A stretch of DNA of 64,000 bases from DATMRF01 sp035566435 (GTDB lineage Bacteria; Verrucomicrobiota; Verrucomicrobiia; Limisphaerales; UBA8199): positions 26,791-90,790 of the forward strand of contig DATMRF010000077.1 of the NCBI GenBank assembly GCA_035566435.1, written 5' to 3'. The translations under genes and the position numbers were made by a program. This document shows, piece after piece, positions 33,344 through 43,500 of the stretch. The notes under the pieces are model-generated. The model was not told where the DNA came from. It did no database searches and saw only the letters and a program-made list of their open reading frames with translations. The stretch's first letter is position 1. Each line of letters begins with the position of its first letter.

Positions 33344-33979
33344 TTACTGCTCAGCTTCGATGCCGAGCTTCTCGGCAAAGCGCACCAGGTCGGCGAGAGA
33401 AACGGCTTGCATCTTTTTCATGGCGCTGGCGCGTTGAATTTTCACAGTGATCTCGGTCGTGCCCAATTCGGAGGCAATTTGCTTGTTCAACATGCCGCGC
33501 ACAACCAGAGCCATCACCTCACGCTCGCGCTCCGTGAGCGAATCATGACGGGCGCGCAAATCAGCCTGCTCGGTCCGCAACTTCAGCGCAACGCGGTCGC
33601 GCTCGATGGCTTGTTGGACGGCATCCAGCAAATCCTGGTCGCGAAAGGGCTTCGTCAAAAATTCAACCGCTCCCTGTTTCATCGCGCGCACGCTCATCGG
33701 AATGTCCCCGTGACCGGTGATGAAGATGATGGGGATGACCTTGCCCTGGGCGCCCAATTCGCGCTGGAGTTCCAAGCCGCTCAGGCCGGGCAGCCGAATG
33801 TCCAGCACCAGACACGCCGGAGCGTTTGGCCGTTGATGTTTCAGGAAGGCCTGGGCCGAGGAAAACAGCTCGACCCGAAGTCCAATCGAACGGAACAGGC
33901 TGCTGAGCGATTCGCGCACCGATGCGTCATCATCGACCACAAATACCATCGAATCAGTAGGTTGGCTTGGGCGCGTCAT
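33344..33979 (-). CDS. FixJ/LuxR-type response regulator
   Basis: The protein has 211 residues. The receiver domain (VFVVDDDASVRESLSSL, phospho-Asp in LVLDIRLPGLSG, Lys in LTKPFRDQDLLDAV) is joined to a LuxR-type helix-turn-helix (LTEREREVMALVVRGMLNKQ, then TEITVKIQRASAMKKM). It is the FixJ/NarL-like layout used to activate transcription on phosphorylation. It overlaps the histidine kinase gene by 4 bp (ATGA) and is its obvious partner. Its target genes are unknown; the efflux operon next to it is a candidate. Confidence 0.93.
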   Translation of the reverse strand: MTRPSQPTDSMVFVVDDDASVRESLSSLFRSIGLRVELFSSAQAFLKHQRPNAPACLVLDIRLPGLSGLELQRELGAQGKVIPIIFITGHGDIPMSVRAMKQGAVEFLTKPFRDQDLLDAVQQAIERDRVALKLRTEQADLRARHDSLTEREREVMALVVRGMLNKQIASELGTTEITVKIQRASAMKKMQAVSLADLVRFAEKLGIEAEQ

Positions 33980-35148
33980 TTTGTTTCTCCATTTTCAACG
34001 GGCAAGGTGAATTGGAAGGTCGCACCCGGCCCGTCGTTTGAGGTCGCCCACAGCCGCCCTCCATGCGCCTCGATAATTGAACGGCAGATCGACAACCCCA
34101 TGCCCAGGCCGTTGGGTTTGGTGGTGTAAAATGCGTCGAATAACCGCTCGACCGCTTGCGAGCCGATGCCGACACCTGTGTCTTTCACAGTGACCCGCAC
34201 CGCGGAAGGCTGCACCTGCTCGCTCCGAATCGAGAGCCGGCGTGGCCGGTCTTTGTTCGCGTTCATTGCTTCTGCGGCATTAATGATGAGGTTGAGCAAC
34301 ACTTGTTGCAGTTGCACGCGGTCAGCGGTGATGAGCGGAAGGTTAGCCGACAGTTCGGTGTTGAGCGAAACCTTTCGTTGGAGCACCTCGTTGCGGGTCA
34401 GTTCCACTATCTCATCGATAACCCGGTTCACGTCCAGGCGCGTTCGGTCCGTCTCGCCCTTTTTGAGTAAAGTCCGGATGCGCGCGATGACTTCGCTGGC
34501 ACGATTTCCGTCTCGAACAATCCGCAGCAGGGCCTCGCGCGCTTCCTTCAAATCCGGGGGCGCGCCCGCGAGCCAGCGCAAACCGGCATTGGCGTTGGTG
34601 ACCACACCGGCCAAAGGTTGGTTCACCTCATGCGCGATCGAGGCGGTGAGTTCACCCATGGTCGTCAACCGTGTCATGTGAGCGAGTTCCGTCTGGGCTT
34701 TGTGAAGCGCGTCCTGTGCCTGGTTGCGTTCGGCAATAGCCCGCTCGAGTTCCTGCACTTTGAGCGCAAGCGTATCGCGCGCCCGGCGGAGTGACTCGGC
34801 AGAACTGCGCTGCGCGGAGCTTAACAGGCCAACGAGCGAGGCCGCGACCGCAAAAAGAACGAGCCGTGGCACCTCGTTCGAATTCGGCAAAAGGGAATGA
34901 GTTGGAGGGAGAAAATAATAATCAAAGGCCAGAACAGAAAGAATTACGGAGAGCAAGCCCGGACCAAATCCACCGAACCAGGCGCTGAGCACGATCGCGC
35001 AAGTGAACACGGATACAAAAGGAGCGGATTTCCAGCGGTTCTCCAGAAACTCAGAAATGAGGACGGCCAAGCCTACCGCAGCAATGGCCACGCCGTACCG
35101 AGTAATGGCCGGCGGTTTGGACCATGGTGGCCGCTTGAACATCAGCAT
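33976..35148 (-). CDS. Membrane sensor histidine kinase (DUF4118-HisKA-HATPase)
   Basis: The start at 35148 is chosen because the codons upstream of it in the same frame look non-coding (Ser/Cys-rich); the open frame itself runs to 35424. This gives 390 residues. Four hydrophobic segments resemble the DUF4118 region of KdpD (VAIAAVGLAVLISEFLENRW, then FAVAASLVGLLSSAQ). A coiled-coil linker leads to the H-box with the phospho-His (ELTASIAHEVNQPLAGVVTN), then the N-box LLNLIINAAEAMN and the G-box VKDTGVGIGSQAVERLFDAF. It is an FixL-like partner of the FixJ regulator and acts in the inner membrane. Confidence 0.9.
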   Translation of the reverse strand: MLMFKRPPWSKPPAITRYGVAIAAVGLAVLISEFLENRWKSAPFVSVFTCAIVLSAWFGGFGPGLLSVILSVLAFDYYFLPPTHSLLPNSNEVPRLVLFAVAASLVGLLSSAQRSSAESLRRARDTLALKVQELERAIAERNQAQDALHKAQTELAHMTRLTTMGELTASIAHEVNQPLAGVVTNANAGLRWLAGAPPDLKEAREALLRIVRDGNRASEVIARIRTLLKKGETDRTRLDVNRVIDEIVELTRNEVLQRKVSLNTELSANLPLITADRVQLQQVLLNLIINAAEAMNANKDRPRRLSIRSEQVQPSAVRVTVKDTGVGIGSQAVERLFDAFYTTKPNGLGMGLSICRSIIEAHGGRLWATSNDGPGATFQFTLPVENGETK

Positions 35149-35322
35149 AATTGTGCCTACAAAAGAGACATTAGTCCAATGGCAGCAAGACGGAGAACAA
35201 GAAACAAAGTAAACCCAAAGCGAAGGCAACCAGGAGTAAGCGGAGAGACCGCAGGGCCAAGAAACAAGAGATTGTGGCATCTCTGCCCGCCGCTTGGGAG
35301 GGGTGAACGGAGAGTCAAGAAT

Positions 35323-35454
35323 ATGAAAATCGTAATCGTCGGAACAGGGACAATTGGAACGAAGGTCACAGTGGAGGTTGCGCTCGCCTATCTCGGAGCG
35401 ATCTTTAACCCAATTACGGGCCAAATACTGAAACTACACAAAACGAACTGCTAA
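35323..35454 (+). pseudogene. Possible N-terminal stub of an NAD(P)-binding SDR/NmrA-like protein
   Basis: From an ATG at 35323, preceded by a purine-rich GGAGAG, the reading starts MKIVIVGTGTIGTKV. This is close to the MKIVVIGGTGxIGSK opening of NmrA-like dehydrogenases, with a nucleotide-binding glycine motif. After about 15 residues the similarity ends, and a stop follows at residue 44. It could be chance, but the neighbourhood is full of truncated genes. Confidence 0.4.
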
Positions 35455-35629
35455 CCCAAACACATGAAACCAACGGAACAAATAGCCTAAAGAGTGACCC
35501 CCATCGCCTCGACCCCGGTCGGCTCCAAGCCTCGTCGGCCATGATTCCATCGCGCACGACGGGATGGTCATCCGCGATCAGAATCCTGGTCCTGGCCTGA
35601 TTGGGAACTGGTATTGATTTCGGTTTCAC
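35414..35629 (-). pseudogene. NarL-type response regulator stub
   Basis: From 35629 the reading gives TRILIADDHPVVRDGI, the first strand and acidic pocket of NarL/LuxR-type regulators (about 30 residues including the lead). The frame then turns into unrelated sequence and stops. The phosphorylated Asp, the rest of the receiver and the DNA-binding domain are missing. It follows the histidine kinase remnant at 35568 with a short overlap, the usual layout of a NarX-NarL pair. Confidence 0.7.
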
Positions 35630-36440
35630 TGATTCGGTGATTATTCTGTTCTGTTGAGATTCTTTTATGCACCGGCACCGTCATTTTCAGTTCAGTGCCT
35701 GCTCCGGCACGACTATTGATCTCCACCTTCCCTCCGAGCCGGAAGGCTCGTTCCGACATCGCGAGCAACCCAAATCCGTGAGCACCTGCTTGAGGCTTTT
35801 TAACCACAAACCCATACCCGTTATCCTTAATCGCCAACAGGACTCCGTCGGGCCTGTACCTAAGCAGAATGGAGGCCGAGCGCGCGCGCGAGTGTTTCCG
35901 CACGTTGCACAAGGCTTCTTGCGCCACACGATACAACTCATCCTCGGCGGTTTCGGGAAGTTTGTACGCTCGTCCATGCAAGCAAAACGAACATTCAATT
36001 CCGCAATCTTCCCTAAAATTCTCGGCGAGCCGTTTTAGCGCGTCGCACAACTGGGAGCCTTCGAGCGACTTTGGTCGTAAACCCAGCAGCATGCGACGCG
36101 CGTCTTCCAACCCGCACTTCGCAAGCTCTTTTGCGCGGGTGAGATATTCGGAGATGTCCTGTTGCTCCGGATTGAGCAAGCTGTTCGCCGCTTCGAGATG
36201 CAGGAAAATGCCTGCGAACTGCTGAGCGAGAGTATCGTGAATTTCGCGAGCCATTCGATTGCGTTCTTCAATGACTTCCGGGCAAGGCAGCCTGCTCAGG
36301 ATCCAGCGCAAGCTGGCCCGAGAGCTTCCCCGACCAGAACCTGGAAGCGTAAACAAGCCGTTTGGATTCTTACCGCGGAGTGGATTCGTCAGACTGAGTC
36401 GAACAGTCTGGGCTCGCATTTGTTGTGGCCTGGATTCCAT
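35568..36440 (-). CDS. Sensor-less NarX-type histidine kinase, probably N-terminally truncated
   Basis: The dimerisation/phosphorylation motif of the HisKA_3 family is intact (ERNRMAREIHDTLAQQFAGI), and so is the ATPase part (RVAQEALCNVRKHSRA, IKDNGYGFVVK, GFGLLAMSERAFRLGGKVEI). Upstream of the His motif there is no sensor or membrane domain, only Arg/Ser/Pro-rich sequence that looks non-coding. The start at 36440 (MESRPQQM) is used because the longer frame to 36596 overlaps the ECF sigma factor gene. With its partner reduced to a stub, it is probably a decaying gene. If made, it would be a soluble kinase. Confidence 0.6.
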   Translation of the reverse strand: MESRPQQMRAQTVRLSLTNPLRGKNPNGLFTLPGSGRGSSRASLRWILSRLPCPEVIEERNRMAREIHDTLAQQFAGIFLHLEAANSLLNPEQQDISEYLTRAKELAKCGLEDARRMLLGLRPKSLEGSQLCDALKRLAENFREDCGIECSFCLHGRAYKLPETAEDELYRVAQEALCNVRKHSRARSASILLRYRPDGVLLAIKDNGYGFVVKKPQAGAHGFGLLAMSERAFRLGGKVEINSRAGAGTELKMTVPVHKRISTEQNNHRISETEINTSSQSGQDQDSDRG

Positions 36441-36516
36441 ATACGGATGAACGTCTACAATCAGGTAAACGAGAATCCGGGGGGAAAACTCCAATCCCTC
36501 AGCAAGAAGAATGAAT

Positions 36517-37071
36517 TTATTTGCTTCGGATTTGCTTGAACAGCCAGGCGCGAGAGAAATTCCAATAATTATTAAGGGTGGACAGAGAAATTCCAAGAAC
36601 CTGCGATGCCTCCTCGTTGGTCATGCCAGCGAAATACCGCAATTTGACCAATTCGGCTTGAACGGGATATTGGACGCTGAAAGCGTCAAGTACTTCGTGC
36701 ACGGCCAGCAGCTCGTCATCCGGGCTTGGAGCAGCCAGTTCAAATTCCTCAAATTCCACACGCTCGAAGCGCCCCCCGTGACGCTCACTTTGTTTGCGCC
36801 GGGCACGATCTATCAGGATGTGGCGCATCGCCTCGGCTGCAGCCGCAAAAAAATGCGTGCTATTCCTGAACGTCGGATTCTTGGGTCCAACCAACCGCAA
36901 CCAGGCCTCATGAACCAGGGCAGTCGGTTGAAGCGTTTGGCCGGGAGCCTGCTGTGCCATCTTCGCCGATGCCAGATGGCGAAGTTCATCGTAAACCAAT
37001 TCAAGCAATTCGGCGGCGGCCTTGGAATCGCCTTGCTCCACCGCAACTAACAAAACAGTGGCCTCGCTCAT
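36517..37071 (-). CDS. ECF-type sigma factor (PF07638 group)
   Basis: The protein has 184 residues. Region 2 (QPTALVHEAWLRLVG and FFAAAAEAMRHILIDRARRK) and region 4 (MTNEEASQVLGISLSTLNNY) match the ECF-sigma group usually linked to Ser/Thr kinases in Planctomycetota, Verrucomicrobiota and Acidobacteriota. This group has no separate anti-sigma factor and is thought to be controlled by the partner kinase. Here the gene lies after the kinase in the direction of transcription, 62 bp downstream of 37134. More often it precedes the kinase. Confidence 0.92.
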   Translation of the reverse strand: MSEATVLLVAVEQGDSKAAAELLELVYDELRHLASAKMAQQAPGQTLQPTALVHEAWLRLVGPKNPTFRNSTHFFAAAAEAMRHILIDRARRKQSERHGGRFERVEFEEFELAAPSPDDELLAVHEVLDAFSVQYPVQAELVKLRYFAGMTNEEASQVLGISLSTLNNYWNFSRAWLFKQIRSK

Positions 37072-37133
37072 GGGTCGCTAAAAGGATTCCACTGTTTGGC
37101 GCGTTTTTCAAGAAACCTCTTGGCCACTCCCCA

Positions 37134-40100
37134 TTATGGAGTTCTGGAATTGTTGGCAGGTGTCGATCCCTCGGTAACCAGGTTAGTGGCTTCATCCAGC
37201 AGGATTCGAGCAATCAGCCCATCCACCCACCCCCCTCCTAAATCCACGGCCCCAGTGGACGAAAGTTCCGGAGCCAGTTTGTTTCCCTGGCTCAGTGAGG
37301 CGCGGGCCGTGTCCCTCAGGCCGAGCCGCCACTGCGCCATCGTCAGAACTGCACAACCCTCTGCCTGCGCGAAAGGTTCGGATTTCTGCAGAGCCTTCTC
37401 AGCCCACGCACAGGCCTCCGAAAAACGGCCTTCGCGATATTCTGAGAGCCCCTTGCAGGCTACAAAATACCCACCGCCCTCGCGGTCGCCTAAGGTCACT
37501 GCTTTGGCGGCCAATTGCTGCACCAATCGCGAATCAGCCCCGGAACTCGGCAATAGAAGACAGCCATCCGCTACCCTCTGTGCGATGTATGGGTTTGATG
37601 TCTCGGCAAACATGGCCGGAATTCTCTGGCAGAGTTGCTCGTAAGCGGGCAGGTCATGAGTCATCACTAGAAGCGCGGCCACAGTGTAGAACCAATAGTA
37701 TTCTGTAGGTTGATACTGCATCAGGGTTGTGGCATCGGCTACAGCTTCCCTCCATTTCCCTTGGCGGCCCATGAGATCCAGCCGCTGAGCTAAGACACTG
37801 GAGCACGCTGGATTCGTTACAAATTCGGGAGTCAGAACTTCAGCCAAGAGTTCTTGGGCTTCGTGATATTTTCGCTGCGCGACGAGAGCACGGCACACCT
37901 CCCCCCATTCCCATAGAGTTTGTGGATTTTGGTCTCCCAAACGTTTGCGCCACTTGTCCAGCGCTTCGCGATGGACCTTTTCCGCCTCCTCCCACTTGCC
38001 TTCGCTGGCAAGGATTTGGCCCAGGGAGCCTAGCGAAGTCAAAGTATCAATATAATCATCTCCCAAAAGCTTGCGTTGAATTGAAATGGCTGCTTTCAAC
38101 ACGGCACTAGCCTCGGTGTTTTTTCCTCGAAGTCGCAGAACTTCTCCGAGATTCGCTATCGACTTGACGACGTAAGGATGACCTTCAGGGCGGAGGGTTT
38201 GGTTGATAACAAAGGACTCTTTGTGCGCCGCTTCCTGCACATCCAATTTGCCATTGAACCCGGCTGACATTGCAAGATCGTCAAGAGCTTCGGCCACCAG
38301 GTCCTCCCTCCCGGGCAGATTCCTGCTCATATCCACGAACTCGTGGGCAACACCTTCAGCTTCAGGCCAGTGCCGTTCAGCCTCGAGCAGGTGGCAAAGG
38401 CTCTGTAGCGATTCCGCCACCTCTACATTGTTGCCTGGAAACAATTGTTGTCTGATTTCCAAAGCTTGCCGAATCAGGGGGTCCGCCTCTGTCAGCTTCC
38501 ACTCCTCTCTGTAAACGCAACCCAGACCGTTCAGAGAAGCGGCCACCTCGGCATTGCTGGTGCCGAAGAGGTGCTGGCGAATCGCGAGCGCTTCCATGTG
38601 CGCCTTTTCGGCCCCAGCCAGCTTACCTTGCTTCCAAAACGTTTTACCCAAATGATAGAGTGATGCAGCGACCTCCGCGCTCTTCGGACCGTATAGCTTC
38701 TCTTCCACCGCTAGCGCATTGGTATCCATTTGTGCAGCTCGATCATAGCTGTCATTATTGCCGATATCCAAGTAGAGCGTTCCCATGAGATTCCATAATT
38801 GAGCCTCGACTGCGGATTGATTGTGCAGTTCCGAGCTAATGCGCTCCGCGGTCCGATCTAGAATATCCTGCAACATTATGTAAATATCCCCGCGGCGGAG
38901 TAAAGACGTTCCCACGCCATTCACCATATCCGAGTAGATTTGCGTCACTTGATCACCTTGTTTGCGAGCCTGCCGTTCCTTCCTCAGAAAGGTTAAAAGG
39001 ACAATCAAACTGGTAACCAGGAGAACTGCGATTAGGCTGATACCCAGAAACAGCAGCTTATTGCGCTGCACCGTCTTTTGGAATTTATAAAACCCGCTGG
39101 GGGGCCGCGCTGATACAGGCTCGTTCTCAAGAAACCGTTCGACGTCCAATGCCAAACCGTTCGCGGTTTCGTAACGGCGAGTGCGATCCTTTTCGAGGGC
39201 CTTCATCACGATCCAGTCCAGATCCCCACGAATCGCATGAATTAGTCGGGGCGGATCGGACTGGCGTTGTTGTGCTATAGCGGTTAAGTGTGCCCCGGGC
39301 ATTTTGCTCAGACGCGTAGAAGGGCTGGGCGGTTCCTCTTCACGAATCACCCTGCGGATTTCGTCGAGGCCGGCTTTTAGCAATTCCTCCGTTTCAAAAG
39401 GGGTCGAGCTGGTCAGCAATTCGTAAAGCAAAACCCCCAAGCCATAGATATCGGTGCGCGTGTCGACGTCAACGCTGCTGAGCTCCGCCTGCTCCGGGCT
39501 CATATAGGCAGGCGTGCCGATGAGCATCTCGAAGGCTGTGAAAAGCGTTTTGTCGGTCAAACGCTGGTTCGTAGTGGCTTTGGCCACCCCAAAATCGATC
39601 ACCATGGGCGTAGCCACGCCTTCCAGCGATTGCGTTACGAGAATATTGGAAGGTTTGATGTCCCGATGAATGATGCCCCGTTGATGCGCGTGCTGGATCG
39701 CCTGGCAGACCTGCACAAAGAGCTTAAGCCGCTCCTCGGTCGTCAAGGAATGTTGATTGCAGTATTCCGTGATCTTGACCCCACGGACAAGTTCCATGAC
39801 GAAATAGGGGCGACCGGTTTCGGTTGCCCCTGCATCAAGCACTTTGGCGATGTTGGGATGGTTCATCAACGCCAGTGCCTGCCGCTCGGCTTCAAACCGG
39901 GCGATCACGTTCTTAGTGTCCATTCCCGGCTTTATGACTTTCACCGCAACCCGTCTGCGGACAGGCTCCTCCTGTACGGCCATGTAAACCACGCCGCATC
40001 CACCCTCACCAATCTGTTGGAGTAACTTGTAATGGCCAATGCAGTGACGCGGTTTTTCTCCCGCTGGAAACGCTTGAGCTGCTTTTGCTGGCCTGTCCGC

Positions 40101-40301
40101 GGCTGGTCTTCCAAGGAAATCGCCTGCCTCTTCGTAAGCCTCTAAAAGCGCTTCCACTCGGCGGCGGAACTCGCTGTCTCCCTTGCAAGCCTTGTCCAAA
40201 TAATGACCGCGCTCTTCCGGCGCAAGCCGGAGAGCTTCCGTGAAGACGGCAATATCCGGATCAGGAGCACCGTTCATTTTACCAATAAAGTCTTCTGCCA
40301 T
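37134..40301 (-). CDS. TPR-tailed Ser/Thr protein kinase, shortest of three paralogs
   Basis: The protein has 1055 residues. Domain order: an N-terminal region of about 90 residues, a Hanks-type kinase (about 91-365: glycine loop GEGGCGVVYMA, ATP lysine in RVAVKVIKP at K121, HRDIKPSNILV, DFGVAKA, GTPAYMSPEQ), a juxtamembrane stretch, one transmembrane helix (LLFLGISLIAVLLVTSLIVL), then TPRs. All kinase residues needed for activity are present. It has one complete 42-residue GKWEEAEKVHREAL-type unit where the other two have about five. Its upstream region resembles that of the 44195 kinase. It is probably cotranscribed with the ECF sigma gene. Confidence 0.9.
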   Translation of the reverse strand: MAEDFIGKMNGAPDPDIAVFTEALRLAPEERGHYLDKACKGDSEFRRRVEALLEAYEEAGDFLGRPAADRPAKAAQAFPAGEKPRHCIGHYKLLQQIGEGGCGVVYMAVQEEPVRRRVAVKVIKPGMDTKNVIARFEAERQALALMNHPNIAKVLDAGATETGRPYFVMELVRGVKITEYCNQHSLTTEERLKLFVQVCQAIQHAHQRGIIHRDIKPSNILVTQSLEGVATPMVIDFGVAKATTNQRLTDKTLFTAFEMLIGTPAYMSPEQAELSSVDVDTRTDIYGLGVLLYELLTSSTPFETEELLKAGLDEIRRVIREEEPPSPSTRLSKMPGAHLTAIAQQRQSDPPRLIHAIRGDLDWIVMKALEKDRTRRYETANGLALDVERFLENEPVSARPPSGFYKFQKTVQRNKLLFLGISLIAVLLVTSLIVLLTFLRKERQARKQGDQVTQIYSDMVNGVGTSLLRRGDIYIMLQDILDRTAERISSELHNQSAVEAQLWNLMGTLYLDIGNNDSYDRAAQMDTNALAVEEKLYGPKSAEVAASLYHLGKTFWKQGKLAGAEKAHMEALAIRQHLFGTSNAEVAASLNGLGCVYREEWKLTEADPLIRQALEIRQQLFPGNNVEVAESLQSLCHLLEAERHWPEAEGVAHEFVDMSRNLPGREDLVAEALDDLAMSAGFNGKLDVQEAAHKESFVINQTLRPEGHPYVVKSIANLGEVLRLRGKNTEASAVLKAAISIQRKLLGDDYIDTLTSLGSLGQILASEGKWEEAEKVHREALDKWRKRLGDQNPQTLWEWGEVCRALVAQRKYHEAQELLAEVLTPEFVTNPACSSVLAQRLDLMGRQGKWREAVADATTLMQYQPTEYYWFYTVAALLVMTHDLPAYEQLCQRIPAMFAETSNPYIAQRVADGCLLLPSSGADSRLVQQLAAKAVTLGDREGGGYFVACKGLSEYREGRFSEACAWAEKALQKSEPFAQAEGCAVLTMAQWRLGLRDTARASLSQGNKLAPELSSTGAVDLGGGWVDGLIARILLDEATNLVTEGSTPANNSRTP

Positions 40302-40315
40302 CGCCCGTTCAACCT

Positions 40316-40521
40316 GAGAACAGATGATGTCCGTTCAGGGCTTCGGCGTGTTCATATAGCACACTTGCAACACGGTTCATGCGTGACCCAGAAAGCCTGT
40401 CTATAATAGATAACGAGATCTCCTTAGAAAAAATCCACTTTGGTTTTTCTCGGAGGGGAAATCTTCTTAAGAATTGAATTACCCTGAAAATGACTGCTTA
40501 AGTCATTGGTAATCAATAACA
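40316..40521 (-). promoter_or_regulatory. Duplicated kinase upstream region, copy 1
   Basis: This is the sequence before the 37134-40301 kinase. It is similar over about 205 bp to 47884-48086, upstream of the 44195 kinase. Shared blocks on the minus strand include a TATTATAGACAGG string (possible -10 box), and an inverted repeat with arms AATGACT/AGTCATT around 40490-40508 that is less perfect in the other copy. Confidence 0.7.
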
Positions 40522-40561
40522 AACGAACACACATTGGCTTTGCCGCGCGCCAAATCAGAAC

Positions 40562-43500
40562 TCAACGAGTTCCAACCAGGTCGGTAGCCTCAACCAGTAA
40601 AATCCGAGCAATCAGCCAATCTAACCACTTATCGCCTGAGTCTGGGTTCTGAGTGGAAGGTATTTCCGGAGCCAGTCTGTTCCCCTGGGTTAGTGTGTCT
40701 CTCGCCTCGTCCTTCAGTCCAAGCCGCCATTGCGCCATGGCCAGAACGGCACATGCCTCCGCGCTCGCGGAGGCTTCGAAGTTCGTCCGCACCTGCTCGG
40801 CCCACCCAACTGCCTGCGCAAACCCGCCTTCCCGATATTCCGAGAGCGCTTTGCAAACCTTAAAATAACCAATTCCGCTGTCAGCCTTCCCCAAAGCCAC
40901 CGCTTTGGTTGCCAATTCGTCTACCAAACGCGGGTCGGCGCCGGAATTCGGCAAGAGGAGACAACCAATCGCGATCCGCCAGGCAATGTAAGGATTTTTT
41001 GTCTCGATGAAGGTGGCCGGAATTCTTTTGCAGAGTTGCTCGTAAGCAGGACGGTCATGAGCCTCTGCCAGTAGCGCTGCCATGGCGTAAGCCCAATAAT
41101 ATTCTGGAGGCTGATGCTGCATTAGAATTGCGGTTGCAGCTGCCGCTTCGCTCCATTTGCCCTGCCGCCCCATGACGTCCAGGCGGCGCGCCACCAGCGT
41201 ACAGCAGGCGGGCAGCTTGAGAAATTCGGGAGTCAGAACCTCAGCCAGAAGTTGTTCTATATCATGGTATTTTCGCTGTTCGCGGAGACCGCGGCACAAC
41301 TGCTCGTATTCCGACAGGACTTGCGGATCGTCGATAGCGGCCCCTTTGCGTCGCAACGCCAGGGCTTCGCGGTAAACACTTTCCGCTTCTGACCACTTGC
41401 CTTCCCCTTCAAGCGTCCAGCCCAGCCTGTCCAGCGTGTACAAAGTTTGCGGGTCGTCATTTCCCGCCCGTTTCCGCCATGAGGCCAAGGCGTCGCGATG
41501 CACCGTTTCCGCCTCACCCCATTTCCCGGCACATTCAAGTGTGTTGCCTAACTCGCGCAACGAGTACAGCGTCCGCGGGTCGTCATTGCCTGCTCGCCTG
41601 CCCCAGGAGCCTGCCTGTTCGCGGTGCACGCTTTCCGCTTCCGACCACTTTCGTTGGGCATCAAGCGTCACGCCCAGCTCGTGTAAGGCGTACAGCGTTT
41701 CCGAATCGACATTTCCAGTGCGTTTGCGCCACGCGGCCAATTCCTCTCGATGCAAGGCTTCCGCCTCCGACCATTTGCCTTGAGCTTCAAGCGCTGCGCC
41801 TAGATCGCGCAGTGCATATAGCGCTTCCAGGTCCTCATTGCCCGCTCGCTTGCGCCATAACTCCAGAGCTTCGCGAAACGCGGTCTCCGCCTGTGACCAA
41901 TCCTTCTGAGCCTCGAACATCCATCCTAAACTTTTCAGAGTATAAAGTGTTGATGGATGGTCCTCGCCCAGAACCTTACGTTGAATTGAAAGGGCCGCAC
42001 TCAGCACGGGATACGCTTCCTTCAGGTTTCCTCGCTGCCGCATGCGATCGCCGACAAGGTAAAGAGAATTGGCTACATCCGGGTGCTCCGCTGAAAGGAG
42101 CCTTCGCCGCATCGCCAGGGATTGCTTTTCCAAGTCTTCCGCCTCCTGCTGCTTCCCATTGGCGGCTGCAGCCCAGGCAACATCGTTGAGGGCCGAAGCC
42201 ACCCAGGGATGTTCGGAGCCAAGCATTTTAATCCGCATCTCCAAAACCTCACGCGCCATGGCTTCGGCTTCCGCCCACTGGCCTTTATCGCCTAGAATAA
42301 CAACTAATGTGCGAAGCGAATCTGCTACTTCACGGCTCTCGTTCCCAAATAATCTTTGCCTAGCCGTCAGTGATTCGCGAGCCAGGGCTTCCGCCTGCGT
42401 TAATTTACCACTTTGTGAATACAGGAGAGCCAAATTATTTTGAGAAGCGGCCACATCCTCATTCTCTTTGCCAAAGCGTCGCATTCTGATGTCTAGCTCT
42501 TCACGGGTTACTTGTTCCGCCTCGGGCAGCTTTCCGCTCGTAAGCAGGGTCGTGCCAAGGTCGTACAGCGATTTCGCCACCTCTGGACTTTCCTTTCCGA
42601 AACGTTTCCGGCGAATCGCCAGCGCCACGCGCTGCATTTTTTCTGCTTCATGGAACTGACCGGTGTTGTAATAAAGTGTGCCGATGACGCATCGCAGTTC
42701 AGCTTCCACCGCCGGATCATTGGTCAACTCCTTGCCAACCCTTGAGGCGGCCTGTGCCAACATTTGGCGCAAAATGGCCGTGTCCCTGCCCAGGGCGACC
42801 TGGGGTCCGGCACCTTGCAACATTTCTTCCAGAAACCGCTTGACTTGCCTGGCCTCGCGCCGCGATTGCCGCTCCTGGGCAAGAGATACCGATACAGCAA
42901 TCAAGCTCACGATGAGAAGCGTTGCGATTATGCCAAGACCGATGAACAGAAGCCGGTTGCGCCGCACCGTCTTTTGGAATTTGTAAAGCTTGCTGGGGGG
43001 GCGCGCAGAAACGGCCTCATGTGCCAGAAACCGTTGAACGTCCAGTGCCAGGCCATTGGCGGTTTCGTAGCGGCGCGTTCGGTTCTTCTCCATCGCCTTC
43101 ATTGCAATCCAGTCCAGGTCACCCGAAATTGTGCGAATCAACCTGGGAGGTTCAGACCGGCGATGTTGGGCGATGGTTGTCAAATTTGCCCCGGGCATCT
43201 TGCTTAAGCGCGTGGAAGGTCGGGGCGGTTCTGTCTCCCGAATCACCCTGCGGACTTCGTCAAGCCCGGCTTTTAGTAACTCCCCTGTTTCAAAAGGCGT
43301 AGAACCAGTCAGCAATTCGTAGAGCAGCACTCCCAGGCTGTAAATGTCTGTGCGTGTGTCCACGTCAACACTGCTGAGTGCCGCTTGCTCCGGGCTCATG
43401 TAGGCAGGTGTGCCGATCAGCATCTCGAAGGCTGTGAAAACCGTTTTGTCGGTCAACCGCTGGTCTGTGGTGGCTTTAGCTACCCCAAAATCAATCACCA

